Source of the DNA: CAWFXC01 sp963819735
GTDB taxonomy: Bacteria; Actinomycetota; Acidimicrobiia; IMCC26256; DASPTH01
Direction: 5' to 3'
DNA length: 64,000 nt
NCBI GenBank assembly: GCA_963819735.1
Contig: CAWFXC010000002.1
Location: 372,001-436,000 of the forward strand
The translations under genes and the position numbers were made by a program. The notes below the pieces were generated by a model. It had not been told where the DNA came from, did no database searches, and saw only the letters and a list, made by a program, of their open reading frames with translations. Position 1 is the first letter of the stretch; each line of letters opens with the position of its first letter. This document shows positions 29,242 through 38,400 of this stretch, piece after piece.

Positions 29242-30069
29242 TCACTGCCTCGCGGCCGCCTCCGCGAGTCCCCGGCCCACGAGGACTCGCGCCAGATGAC
29301 GACGGAATTCGGCGTCGGCGTTCAGGTCAGTAGTCGGTTCGGTGTCGTCGGCGGCGTGGGCAGCGGCGTCGTCGACCGCGGCACCGCCGTCGAGCGCCCG
29401 CTCCACACCGGTTGCACGCAGGGGCGTCGGACCCATGTTGACGAGTGCGACGCGTGACGGCGCGCCGTGCACCACTGCGGAACCGACGATCGCCCAGTCC
29501 TGGGCCCGGCGGTTGAACTTCTGGTACGACCATCCCGCCCCGTGCATCTTCGCGAAGCGGATCTCGATGACCATCTCGTCCTGCGCGAGCGCGGTCTCGA
29601 TGAAGTCGGTGAAGAAGTCGGTTGCCGCGATCGACCGTTCGCCACCGGGACCCCGCACGACGATCTCGGCGTCGAGCACGAGAGCGACCGCCGGCAGATC
29701 GGAGGCGGGATCGCCGTGCGCGAGCGAACCGCCCAGCGTGCCGCGGTGGCGCACCTGCGGGTCGCCGACGAGCGAGGCGGCGTGGCGGAGCAGGGGCACA
29801 TGTTCGGCCAGCACCGTCGACGTCTCAACCTCGCGATGGCGGGTCAGCGCGCCGACGGCGACGTGATCGTTGCTCTCCCGGATGTACGACAGCTCGCCGA
29901 TGCGGGCGACGTCGACGAGCACCGCGGGCGTCGCCAGCCGCAGCTTCATGAGCGGCAACAGGGAGTGGCCACCTGCGATCAGCTTGGCTTCGTCACCGTG
30001 TTCCGCGAGCAGCGAGACGGCTTCGTCGGCCGATCCGGCGCGTACGAAGTCGAACTTCGCCGGGATCAC
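29242..30069 (-). CDS. coxM: CO-dehydrogenase-like FAD-binding medium subunit
   Basis: 275 residues. FAD-binding blocks are AGGHSLLPLMKLRLA near residue 32 and the T-G-G-S pattern RHRGTLGGSLAHGDPASD near 108. In aerobic molybdenum hydroxylases this subunit passes electrons to the quinone or acceptor. The start is GTG overlapping the coxL stop (GTGA). Last gene of the S-L-M operon. Confidence 0.9.
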   Translation of the reverse strand: MIPAKFDFVRAGSADEAVSLLAEHGDEAKLIAGGHSLLPLMKLRLATPAVLVDVARIGELSYIRESNDHVAVGALTRHREVETSTVLAEHVPLLRHAASLVGDPQVRHRGTLGGSLAHGDPASDLPAVALVLDAEIVVRGPGGERSIAATDFFTDFIETALAQDEMVIEIRFAKMHGAGWSYQKFNRRAQDWAIVGSAVVHGAPSRVALVNMGPTPLRATGVERALDGGAAVDDAAAHAADDTEPTTDLNADAEFRRHLARVLVGRGLAEAAARQ

Positions 30070-32426
30070 GACGCCACCGCCTTCGCGGCTCGGATGGCGT
30101 CCCAGACGTGTTGCGGGGACGCCGGCATGGTGACGTCGCGCACGCCCATCGGCGCGAGCGCATCGACCACCGCGTTCATGACCGCGGGCGTCGACGCGAT
30201 CGTGCCCGCCTCGCCGATGCCTTTGACCCCCATCGGGTTCGTCGGGCTCGGGGTGACGGTGTGATCGAGCTCGAAGGTGCCGAACTCCGCCGCCGACGGC
30301 ACGAGGTAGTCGGTGAACGTGGTGGTCTGGAGGTTGCCGCCGGCGTCGTAGACCGCGTCCTCGTAGAGCGCCTGCGCGATGCCCTGCACGATGCCGCCGT
30401 GCAACTGGCCCTCGACGATGAGCGGGTTGATCTGGTTGCCGCAGTCGTCGACCGCGACGTAGCGCAGGATCTCGACGTGGCCGGTCTCGTCGTCCACCTC
30501 GACGACGCACGCATGGGTACCGAACGGGAAGGTGAAATTCGGCGGGTCCCAAGTGACGCTCTCGGCCAGACCCGGTTCCATCCCGTCGGGCAGGTCGTGG
30601 GCGGTGAACGCGCCGAACGCGATTTCGCCGAACGCCATCGATCGGCTCGGGGTGCCCTTCACCGCGAACCCACCGTTCACGTACTCGAGGTCTTCTTCGG
30701 CGGCCTCGAGGTGGTGCGCCGCGATCGTTCGCGCCTTGTCGAGGACGCGCTCGGTCGCGAGGAACACCGCCGTGCCACCGACCGCCAGCGAGCGGGAGCC
30801 GTAGGAATCCATGCCGGTCGGCGCGATGGCGGTGTCGGAGTGCAGCACGTCGATGTCGTCGACGCCGATGCCGAGCTGGTCGGCGACGATCATCGACCAA
30901 CAGGTCTCGTGACCCTGACCGTGGGGTGAGGTTCCGGTGACCACTTCCACCCGCCCGGTCGGCAGCACGCGGACGGTCGCCGCCTCCCATCCACCGGCGC
31001 CGTACTTCAGCGACGCGAGGACCCGGCTCGGGGCGAGCCCGCACATCTCCACGTAGGACGACAAGCCGATCCCGAGATGCCTGGTGGAACCCGACGCGCG
31101 ACGGTCTCGCTGCTCTCGACGCCGGTCGTCGTAGCCGACCATCTCGAGCGCCCGGTCGAGCGCCGCCGCGTAGTTGCCGCTGTCGAACAACAGCCCGGCC
31201 GCGGACGTGTACGGGAAGGCGTCGGGCGCGATGAAGTTCCGGCGCCGGACCTCTGCCGGGTCGATGCCGAGACGCGCGGCCAAGGCGTCCATCGCCCGCT
31301 CGATCGCGTACGTGGCCTCGGGACGACCGGCGCCTCGGTACGCGTCGGTCGGCGTCTTGGAGGTGAACACCCCGGTGCACGTAAACGAGTACGCGGGGAT
31401 GTCGTAGCTGCCGTGGTAGAGGAACGCGCCGAGCAACGGGATGCCGGGCGTGACGAGTTGCAGGTACGCCCCCATGTCGGCGAGGAGATGGACGCGCACC
31501 GCGGTTACTTTGCCCGACGCGTCGGCAGCCAGCTCGATGTCCTGGATCTGACCACGACCGTGCACCGTGGCCGTAGCGTTCTCGCTGCGGTCTTCAGTCC
31601 ACGCGACGGGCTGGTGCAAGCGATGAGCCAACGCGAGCGCGAGGACCTCTTCGGCGTACACGTCGAGCTTGGACCCGAAGGCCCCACCGACCGAGGGAGC
31701 GATGACCCGCAGCTTGTGCTCGGGCAGACCACACGTGATGCCGAGCATGATCTTCAGTATGTGCGGAATCTGCGTTGACGAGTAGATCGTAAACTCACCG
31801 GCGAAGGGCTGGGGCACCACACACACGCCACGTGGCTCCATGGCCGCGGGGATGAGGCGCTGCTGCACATACCGCTCGGTGACCGTGTGGACCGCGTTGG
31901 CGAACGCGGCGTCGACCGCCGCCGGGTCCGGCGTCAACTCCCAGGTGTACGACGCGTTGGTGCCGAGATCGGCGTGGAGCACGACCGTGTCGGCCAGCGC
32001 TTCTTCGAGATCCACCACCGCCGGCAGCGGGTCGTAGTCGACGACCACCGCTTCGACCGCGTCGCGCGCTTCGTACGCGGTGTGCGCGACGACGACCGCG
32101 AGCGCGTCGCCGACGTAACACGCGTGATCGACGGCCAGCGGGTAGTGCACCGGGTTCTTCATGTCGTCGGTCACCGGCCACGCGCACGGCATCGGCGCCG
32201 CCCACTCGTCGACGAGGTCGGCGCCGGTGAACACCGCGACGACACCGGGCATGGCCGCGGCGGCCTTGGTGTCGATGGCAGTGATGCGCGCGTTTGCGTG
32301 GTTGCTGCGAACCAGGGCGAACTGCAACGCGCCGGGCACGACGAGATCGGCGACGAAGCGAGCTTCGCCGGTGAGCAGCGGCGGGTCCTCCTTGCGCCGC
32401 AGCCTCGTGCCGACCACCGCCGTCAT
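30066..32426 (-). CDS. coxL: Form II CO-dehydrogenase-like molybdenum large subunit
   Basis: 786 residues with the molybdopterin-binding pattern of the xanthine oxidase family (GGAFGSK, GQGHETCWSMI, KGIGEAGT). The active-site loop reads AYRGAGRPEA, the form II signature, and not the AYxCSFR loop that carries the Cu-binding Cys in true form I CO dehydrogenase. It may therefore oxidise a purine, aldehyde or other heterocycle. The ATG at 32426 overlaps the coxS stop. Confidence 0.9.
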   Translation of the reverse strand: MTAVVGTRLRRKEDPPLLTGEARFVADLVVPGALQFALVRSNHANARITAIDTKAAAAMPGVVAVFTGADLVDEWAAPMPCAWPVTDDMKNPVHYPLAVDHACYVGDALAVVVAHTAYEARDAVEAVVVDYDPLPAVVDLEEALADTVVLHADLGTNASYTWELTPDPAAVDAAFANAVHTVTERYVQQRLIPAAMEPRGVCVVPQPFAGEFTIYSSTQIPHILKIMLGITCGLPEHKLRVIAPSVGGAFGSKLDVYAEEVLALALAHRLHQPVAWTEDRSENATATVHGRGQIQDIELAADASGKVTAVRVHLLADMGAYLQLVTPGIPLLGAFLYHGSYDIPAYSFTCTGVFTSKTPTDAYRGAGRPEATYAIERAMDALAARLGIDPAEVRRRNFIAPDAFPYTSAAGLLFDSGNYAAALDRALEMVGYDDRRREQRDRRASGSTRHLGIGLSSYVEMCGLAPSRVLASLKYGAGGWEAATVRVLPTGRVEVVTGTSPHGQGHETCWSMIVADQLGIGVDDIDVLHSDTAIAPTGMDSYGSRSLAVGGTAVFLATERVLDKARTIAAHHLEAAEEDLEYVNGGFAVKGTPSRSMAFGEIAFGAFTAHDLPDGMEPGLAESVTWDPPNFTFPFGTHACVVEVDDETGHVEILRYVAVDDCGNQINPLIVEGQLHGGIVQGIAQALYEDAVYDAGGNLQTTTFTDYLVPSAAEFGTFELDHTVTPSPTNPMGVKGIGEAGTIASTPAVMNAVVDALAPMGVRDVTMPASPQHVWDAIRAAKAVAS

Positions 32427-32881
32427 CGTGCAGCTCCGGTCGCGACCACTGCCTTCACGATGTTCTGGTACCCGGTGCACCGACACAAGTTGCCCTCGAG
32501 CCCATGGCGCACGCCATCGTCGTCGAGTGCGCCGTTCTCCTCGAGGAGCGATACCGCGGCCATCACCATTCCCGGAGTGCAGTACCCGCACTGCAGCGCG
32601 TGGAACTCCTGGAACGCCCGCTGCACGGGGTGGAGCTCACCGTCGACGGCGAGGCCTTCGATGGTGGTGACCGACTGGCCGTCGGCCTGCACCGCAAGAA
32701 CCGTGCACGACTTCACCGACTCGCCGTCGACAAGCACGGTGCAGGCGCCGCACGACGAGCTGTCGCACCCCACGTTGGTGCCGGTCAACCCGAGCACACT
32801 CCGCAGGTAGTGCACCAGCAGCAGGCGGGGTTCGACGTCGTGGCGCCGCCGCACCCCGTTCACGGTCATCGAAGTCTCCAT
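32423..32881 (-). CDS. coxS: CO-dehydrogenase-like 2Fe-2S small subunit
   Basis: 152 residues. First cluster cysteines lie in GCDSSSCGACTVLVDG plus a later Cys (VKSC); second cluster in CGYCTPGM and CRCTGYQ, as in all 2Fe-2S small subunits of molybdenum hydroxylases. The ATG at 32881 is used; an in-frame ATG four codons later is possible. First gene of the operon, overlapping coxL by ATGA. Confidence 0.92.
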   Translation of the reverse strand: METSMTVNGVRRRHDVEPRLLLVHYLRSVLGLTGTNVGCDSSSCGACTVLVDGESVKSCTVLAVQADGQSVTTIEGLAVDGELHPVQRAFQEFHALQCGYCTPGMVMAAVSLLEENGALDDDGVRHGLEGNLCRCTGYQNIVKAVVATGAAR

Positions 32882-33158
32882 AGGACCGACCCCCCGTCGA
32901 GCGCGTGCTCGGGCCAATGATGGACCCGCGAGCGCGCGTGCGCCAGCGGTTGACGGCGTCAGCCGCGAACTGGACGACGTTGTCGGTCGTTGCCTCGACG
33001 AACCCGAGAAGCGTCCGCGGGACAAGGGTCTGGCACGGGCTCAGTTCGACGTTCACGGATGAGGGCGTCGACGAGGCCGAGTCCGGGTCTCTGACGCCAG
33101 TTGACGGCGCCGCCGCTTCGTGATGAAATACTTAGATGCATAGTTATTTGGTTGTTTG
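32882..33158. promoter_or_regulatory. Divergent promoter region, coxSLM and GntR operon
   Basis: 277 bases. The GntR side (33121-33158) is strikingly AT-rich for this genome and runs straight into the GTG start without a ribosome binding site, so the GntR message may be leaderless. The cox side has no clear operator. Confidence 0.5.
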
Positions 33159-33551
33159 GTGATCGCGCTGCGGCTCGACACGAAGTCGGGCGTTCCTCCG
33201 TACCTGCAGATCGCGCAGCAGGTCCGCCAAGCGTTGGTGGCGGGTGTGCTTGTGCCGGGAGATCAGTTGCCGACGGTGAAGGAAGTCGTCACGAAGTTGG
33301 CGATCAACCCGAACACCGTGTTCAAGGGCTACCGGGAGCTGGAGCGCGAAGGGCTCGTCGAGGGGCGTCCGGGGGCCGGCACGTTCGTGCTCCGCCGGCC
33401 ACCGGGGCCACCGCGCGCGACGCACGCGGCACTCGCTCGGAGTCTGGCCCGCTGGGTCGAGCGCGCCCGTGCCGCCGGTCTCGACGACAGGTCGATCGAG
33501 GCTCTGCTGCGCGAGATGCTCCACGCCGGCGCCGGCGAGGCGATCGCATGA
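33159..33551 (+). CDS. GntR family regulator, YtrA-like
   Basis: 130 residues. The winged helix spans about residues 10-75 (PPYLQIAQQVRQALVAG, GDQLPTVKEVVTKLAINPNTV, REGLVEGRPGAGTFV) with only a short C-terminal helical tail, as in the YtrA subgroup that controls neighbouring ABC transporters. GTG at 33159 was chosen; a TTG three bases upstream is possible. Its stop overlaps the ATPase start (ATGA). Confidence 0.88.
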   Translation: MIALRLDTKSGVPPYLQIAQQVRQALVAGVLVPGDQLPTVKEVVTKLAINPNTVFKGYRELEREGLVEGRPGAGTFVLRRPPGPPRATHAALARSLARWVERARAAGLDDRSIEALLREMLHAGAGEAIA

Positions 33552-34435
33552 CCGAACACGCGATCGAGACATCCCGGCTCGGTAAACGTTACGGGTCGGT
33601 ATGGGCGCTACAGGACTGCTCGATTTCGGTACCGACCGGTCGAGTGTCCGGCTTGGTCGGGGCCAACGGTGCCGGGAAGACGACGTTGATGCGAATGCTC
33701 GCCGGTCTGAGCCGCCCAAGCACTGGGAACGCGCTCGTCGCCGGCCGTCGCCCGGCCGACGACCGCGAGTTCTTGGCGCAGATCGGTTACCTCGCGCAGG
33801 AAGTGCCGCTCTATCGGCGGTGGAACGCGGCGGATCACCTGGCGTTCGGCTCGCACATGAATCCGGTCTGGGACGAGAACCTCGCTCGCGACCGACTGCT
33901 CAGCTTGCGGATTCCGCTCGATCGTCCGATGGAGAAGCTCTCGGGCGGGATGCGTGCCCAGGTCGCGCTCGCTCTCGCGCTCGGGAAAAGACCGCGGGTG
34001 TTGCTCCTCGACGAACCGGTCGCCGCGCTCGACCCACTCGCCCGACGCGAGTTCCTGGCGTCGCTCGCCGCGGCGGTCGTCGAGGGTGACGTCACCGTCC
34101 TCATGTCGAGCCATCTCCTGCCCGACCTCGAGCGGGTCTGCGATCATCTGATCCTCCTTGCCGACTCCCAGCCGGTGATCTGCGCCGAGATCGACGAGCT
34201 GCTGGCGTCACACAAGCTGCTGAGCGCGCCAACGCGCGAGACCTCGACAATCCAGCGCAACCACCACATCGTCACCCAGACGCGCACACCACGCGAAGTC
34301 ACCCTCACGGTCAAGCTCAACGGACCCGTCCTCGACCCTGCATGGCGCGTCGACGACCTCAGCCTTGAAGACATCGTGCTCGCCTATCTGGGCCAACACA
34401 CGACCGACGCCCCGCAATTCGAGGAGATCCGATGA
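33548..34435 (+). CDS. ABC transporter ATP-binding protein
   Basis: 295 residues: Walker A GANGAGKTT, signature LSGGMRAQ, Walker B VLLLDEPVAALDP, H-loop SSHLL. The region after about residue 215 is an extra C-terminal domain. The position between a YtrA-type regulator and a membrane subunit marks a YtrA/BcrA-type export or envelope-stress transporter. Coupled on both sides by ATGA overlaps. Confidence 0.9.
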   Translation: MTEHAIETSRLGKRYGSVWALQDCSISVPTGRVSGLVGANGAGKTTLMRMLAGLSRPSTGNALVAGRRPADDREFLAQIGYLAQEVPLYRRWNAADHLAFGSHMNPVWDENLARDRLLSLRIPLDRPMEKLSGGMRAQVALALALGKRPRVLLLDEPVAALDPLARREFLASLAAAVVEGDVTVLMSSHLLPDLERVCDHLILLADSQPVICAEIDELLASHKLLSAPTRETSTIQRNHHIVTQTRTPREVTLTVKLNGPVLDPAWRVDDLSLEDIVLAYLGQHTTDAPQFEEIR

Positions 34436-35364
34436 ACTGGCTCCTGTGGCGCCAACATCGCAGCCAGGTTCTCGTCACCGGCGTGCTCCTCGGCCTCTTC
34501 GCCGTCGCGGTGGCCGTGACCGGTGTGCACATGGCCCATTCCTACGACCACGCGGTCCGCAACTGCACGACGAACGGCACGTGCTCACTCGTCAGGAACA
34601 TCTTCCACGGCGACGGCGCCATCGTCGACCTCGTCCACTTGAGCATCGTGGTACCTGTCCTTGTTGGCGTGCTCGGCGTGACCCTCATCACGCTCGAGAC
34701 CGAGCACGCCACCAACATCCTGGCCTGGACCCAGACCGTGACCCGCCGCCGCTGGCTTTTCACGAAGATTGCTGCTGTCCTTCTCGCAACCCTGGTCCTG
34801 AGCGTCGCGGTCGCCGCGCTGGTCACATTGTGGTCGGGAACCCCGAACTCGCTCTACGGCAACCGCTTCGAAGGCACACAGTTCGACACCCAGAACATCG
34901 CACCGATCGCGTTCGCGCTGTTCGCCGTCGCGCTCGGCATTGCCATGGGCAGCGTGCTGCGCCGCACGCTTCCCGCGCTCGCGACCACCATCGGCATCTA
35001 CATCGGCGTCCGAGTTCTCGTCGCGGTGTACCTACGGCCCCACTACATGACGGCCTTGACCCACACGTACCCGCTCAACGCCGCCGTCAACGCCCCATCC
35101 GGCTCGTGGACCCTGAACCAACACATCATCGATCCGACCGGTCACGACGTCGGCAGCGGCATCAGCATTCCCACCGCGTGCCAAACCGCGACCCGAGGCG
35201 GGATCGACAGCTGCCTGACCCGCCTCGGCTACCGCAACAGCATCACCTATCAACCTCCCAGCCACTACTGGCACTTCCAGATCACAGAATCCGTCCTCTA
35301 CCTCACCCTCTCCGTCGGCCTCATCACCCTCGCGACCGTCCACACACTCCGACACGACGCCTGA
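34432..35364 (+). CDS. ABC transporter membrane subunit
   Basis: 310 residues with about six hydrophobic helices (for example VLLGLFAVAVAVTG, VVPVLVGVLGVTLI, IAFALFAVALGIAMG) and an extracytoplasmic stretch near residues 205-280. TLETEHATNILAWTQTVTRRRW after the second helix is a block seen in actinobacterial permeases of this operon type. Coupled to the ATPase gene. Substrate unknown. Confidence 0.82.
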   Translation: MNWLLWRQHRSQVLVTGVLLGLFAVAVAVTGVHMAHSYDHAVRNCTTNGTCSLVRNIFHGDGAIVDLVHLSIVVPVLVGVLGVTLITLETEHATNILAWTQTVTRRRWLFTKIAAVLLATLVLSVAVAALVTLWSGTPNSLYGNRFEGTQFDTQNIAPIAFALFAVALGIAMGSVLRRTLPALATTIGIYIGVRVLVAVYLRPHYMTALTHTYPLNAAVNAPSGSWTLNQHIIDPTGHDVGSGISIPTACQTATRGGIDSCLTRLGYRNSITYQPPSHYWHFQITESVLYLTLSVGLITLATVHTLRHDA

Positions 35365-35387
35365 CGCAAGCGGCAAAGCCCGGGGAA

Positions 35388-35406
35388 CAGGCGAGCACAA
35401 CGCCTG
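35388..35406. terminator. Possible bidirectional terminator
   Basis: CAGGCG and CGCCTG make a 6-bp stem with a 7-base loop between the convergent permease and giant-protein genes. A second, partly overlapping inverted repeat (CTGAAC/GTTCAG, 35404-35430) follows. No U-tract. Confidence 0.4.
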
Positions 35407-35430
35407 AACGTGACCGCGCGCGCAGTTCAG

Positions 35431-38400
35431 CTATTGGCCGAGCGCGATGAGATTCCCGTTGGCGAGTGGTACGTAGACGATGCCGTTGGATACCGTCACC
35501 TCGCCTTGCACTGTGCTCTTCGTGTTGTACGTGAACACCGTGGCCCCGTTGGCTGTGTTGAGGAACGTGATGTTGCCACCGGCGCCGACGCCCTCGATGA
35601 GCAGCCCGGGCACCTCGGTGAGCGCGGCGGTCATGAAGCCGGTCTGGCACGACCGCCACACGAACGCCCCGGTCGCCGGATCGAGCGCGCTGATGTTTCC
35701 GTAACAGCTCACGCCGTTGATGGTCGCACCGCCGCCACCCACGTAGAGGTACGTCCCGTCCCAGCTGGCTGAGACGATCGAGCGGGGGCTTCCGCTGGGA
35801 TCGGCGATGGTTGACTGCCAAACGGGACCGGCGGCGAGGTCGTTCCGATCCCAGGCAAAGAAGAGGCCGTCTTTGTTCAGTGCTCCGACAAGCGCGCGCG
35901 GCACGCCGTTGATCGTGGCGGTGAAGAGCGTGGGGGTCCCGCCGAAGTCTTCGTCACCGAACACCTGCTCCGACGCGGGGACGGTCCAGCTCGAGAGAAT
36001 CGCCAGGTCGCTGGCTCTCAGTTTGACGATCGCAGGCGCCAGATTGAGGCCGGGCGTGTGGCACGCATTCGGCGTCCCCGTGGTCACGTAGATGCTGCCG
36101 TCACTCGGGTCGATGGCGGGAGAAGTCCAGATTCCGGCGCCGATGCAGCCGTCCGGCACCATGTTGGCGACGTGTTGGATGGCTCCGGTCGACGCATCCA
36201 ACTGCACGAGTTGCCCCTGCACGAGCGGACAGTCACCGAACGACGAGACCCCCTCGTAGATGCTGCCGTTGTAGAGGATGGGTGAAGCCCACAGGTAGAC
36301 GCCGGGTGGCGCCCCGAGGCTGGTCTTCCAGACCAGGGCGCCCGTGAGCGCATTCAGCGCGTACATGTTGCCGTCGCCCCCGGGGACGTACACCACCGAG
36401 GTGCCGCCCATCTGGCCGACAGTGACCGTCCCGCTCACGCCTGCCGTCGAAGGACTGCACGCGGCGTCGGTCGTGACCCCGATGTTGACCGACCAGACGT
36501 CCTTCCCCGTGAGGTCGGTGCCGTGCACGAAGCCTGCCCAGTCGCCCCAGTACACGAGGTTGTTGGCCACGATGGGCTGGGCGAAGGACCCAACCGCACC
36601 CGGCGCGGTCCAGTGCAGTTTGAGATGGGTCACGTTGGCCGGCGTGACGCCGGTTTCGGACGGGTAGTAGCCGCTGCGCCCGAGGTCGCCGCGGTACGTG
36701 GCGACCTGGGACGGAGGCGGTGTCCCCGGCAGGTAGGTGAACTGGTCCGCCCCGCCGGTGGCGCTCGTGCCGCCCGACGTGGTCACCGTCACGTCGACGG
36801 TGCCCGTCCCCGCCGGAGGAGTGACGGTGATGCCGGTGTCGCTGTTGACGGTGAACGTCGTGGCCGGCGTAGTGCCGAAGTTCACGATGCTCGCGCCGGT
36901 GAAGTTGGTGCCGGTCACGACCACCGAGGTGGTGTTGAATCCCGATGCCGGGCTCACGCCGGTGATGGTCGGTGCCGACGGCACCGTGTAGGTGAACCGG
37001 TCGTTCGAGCCGACCGGGCTCGTGCCACCGGGTGTCGTGACGCTCACGTCGACCGTGCCCGTCCCCGCCGGCGCGGTGGCGAAGACAGTGGTCGCGTTGC
37101 TCACGGTGAACGTCGTGGCCGGCGTGGCGCCGAAGTTGACGGCCGTGGCGCCCGAGAAGTTCGTCCCCGTGATCGTCACGAAGGTGCCGTTCGGCCCCGA
37201 CGTCGGGCTCACGCTGCTCACGACGGGCGCGGGCGGCACGGTGTACGTGAAGTGGTCGACGGCGCTGGCGGCGCTCGTTCCCCCGGGTGTGGTCACGGTC
37301 ACGTCAATGGTCCCGAGTGGGGCGGCGGGAGCCGTGACGGTGGCCGAGGTGGGGCTGTTCACGGTGAAGAAGACCGCGGGGTTGCTCGCCCCGAAGTTCA
37401 CCGCCGACGCGCCCCCGAGCCCGGTACCGGTGACGGTGACCGTGGTCCCGCCCGTGCTCGGGCCCGAAGCGGGGCTCACTCCGGTGACCGTCGGCACCGG
37501 CGGGACGGTGTACGTGTACTTGTCGGCGGCGGTCGTTGCGGTCGTGCCCCCGGCCGTCGTAACCGTCACGTCGACACTCCCGAGCTTGCCGGCGGGGGAG
37601 GTGGCGGTGATGGTGTTGTCGTTCTGCAGCTGGAAGGTCGTGGCCGGCGTGGTGCCGAAGTTCACCGCCGATGCGCTTGTCAGCCCGGTACCGTTGATGG
37701 TCACCGTGGTCCCGCCCGTGCTCGACCCCGACAAGGGACTCACGCCGGTGATCGTGGGGACAGGAGGCGGAGGACCGGCGGTGATGGCGACGTTCTGAAC
37801 TTGATGAACGTCGTTGAACCCTCCGGTCGCGCCGGTGAACCCGAGCAGCACGTACGGCGGCAGGCTGGTCGTGTAGTTGAGCACCTGGGTGCCGTCCATC
37901 GTCACGCTCAGACCCGTCGAGAACGTGGTCACCACGAAGTGGTGCATCGTGTTCACGAGAGAAGGGATAGACGAGTTCGACGTCACGTAGTTCAACGACT
38001 GAGTCGGCGACGACGCAGACGTCGCGATGCCCACGAAGTTGCTCGACGGGTCGGCGGAGTTCTGCCACGTGTCGAGCGAGACTGCGATCCCGTTGATCCC
38101 CGAGAACCCTTCACCACCTCCGTTGCTCCCCAACGCGGTCGGTTTCGTGACGCTCGCGTCGGCGAGCGTGAACGTCATCCCGTCGGCTCCGGCGCCCGGA
38201 CCGATGAACGCATCGAACGAAGCGGTGACACCCACGCCAGGGACCGGCGTCGGCCAGAAGGCCGACCCCGCCAACCAGTTGGTGGCCGGCGTCACCTGCA
38301 GGTTCGCCGGCGACGCAGTCGTCACGAGCTGCGCCGAACCGTTGAGCTGCCATCCACCCGCCACCGGCGACGGGACCGATCCGGGGGCCGGCCCCGCCGT

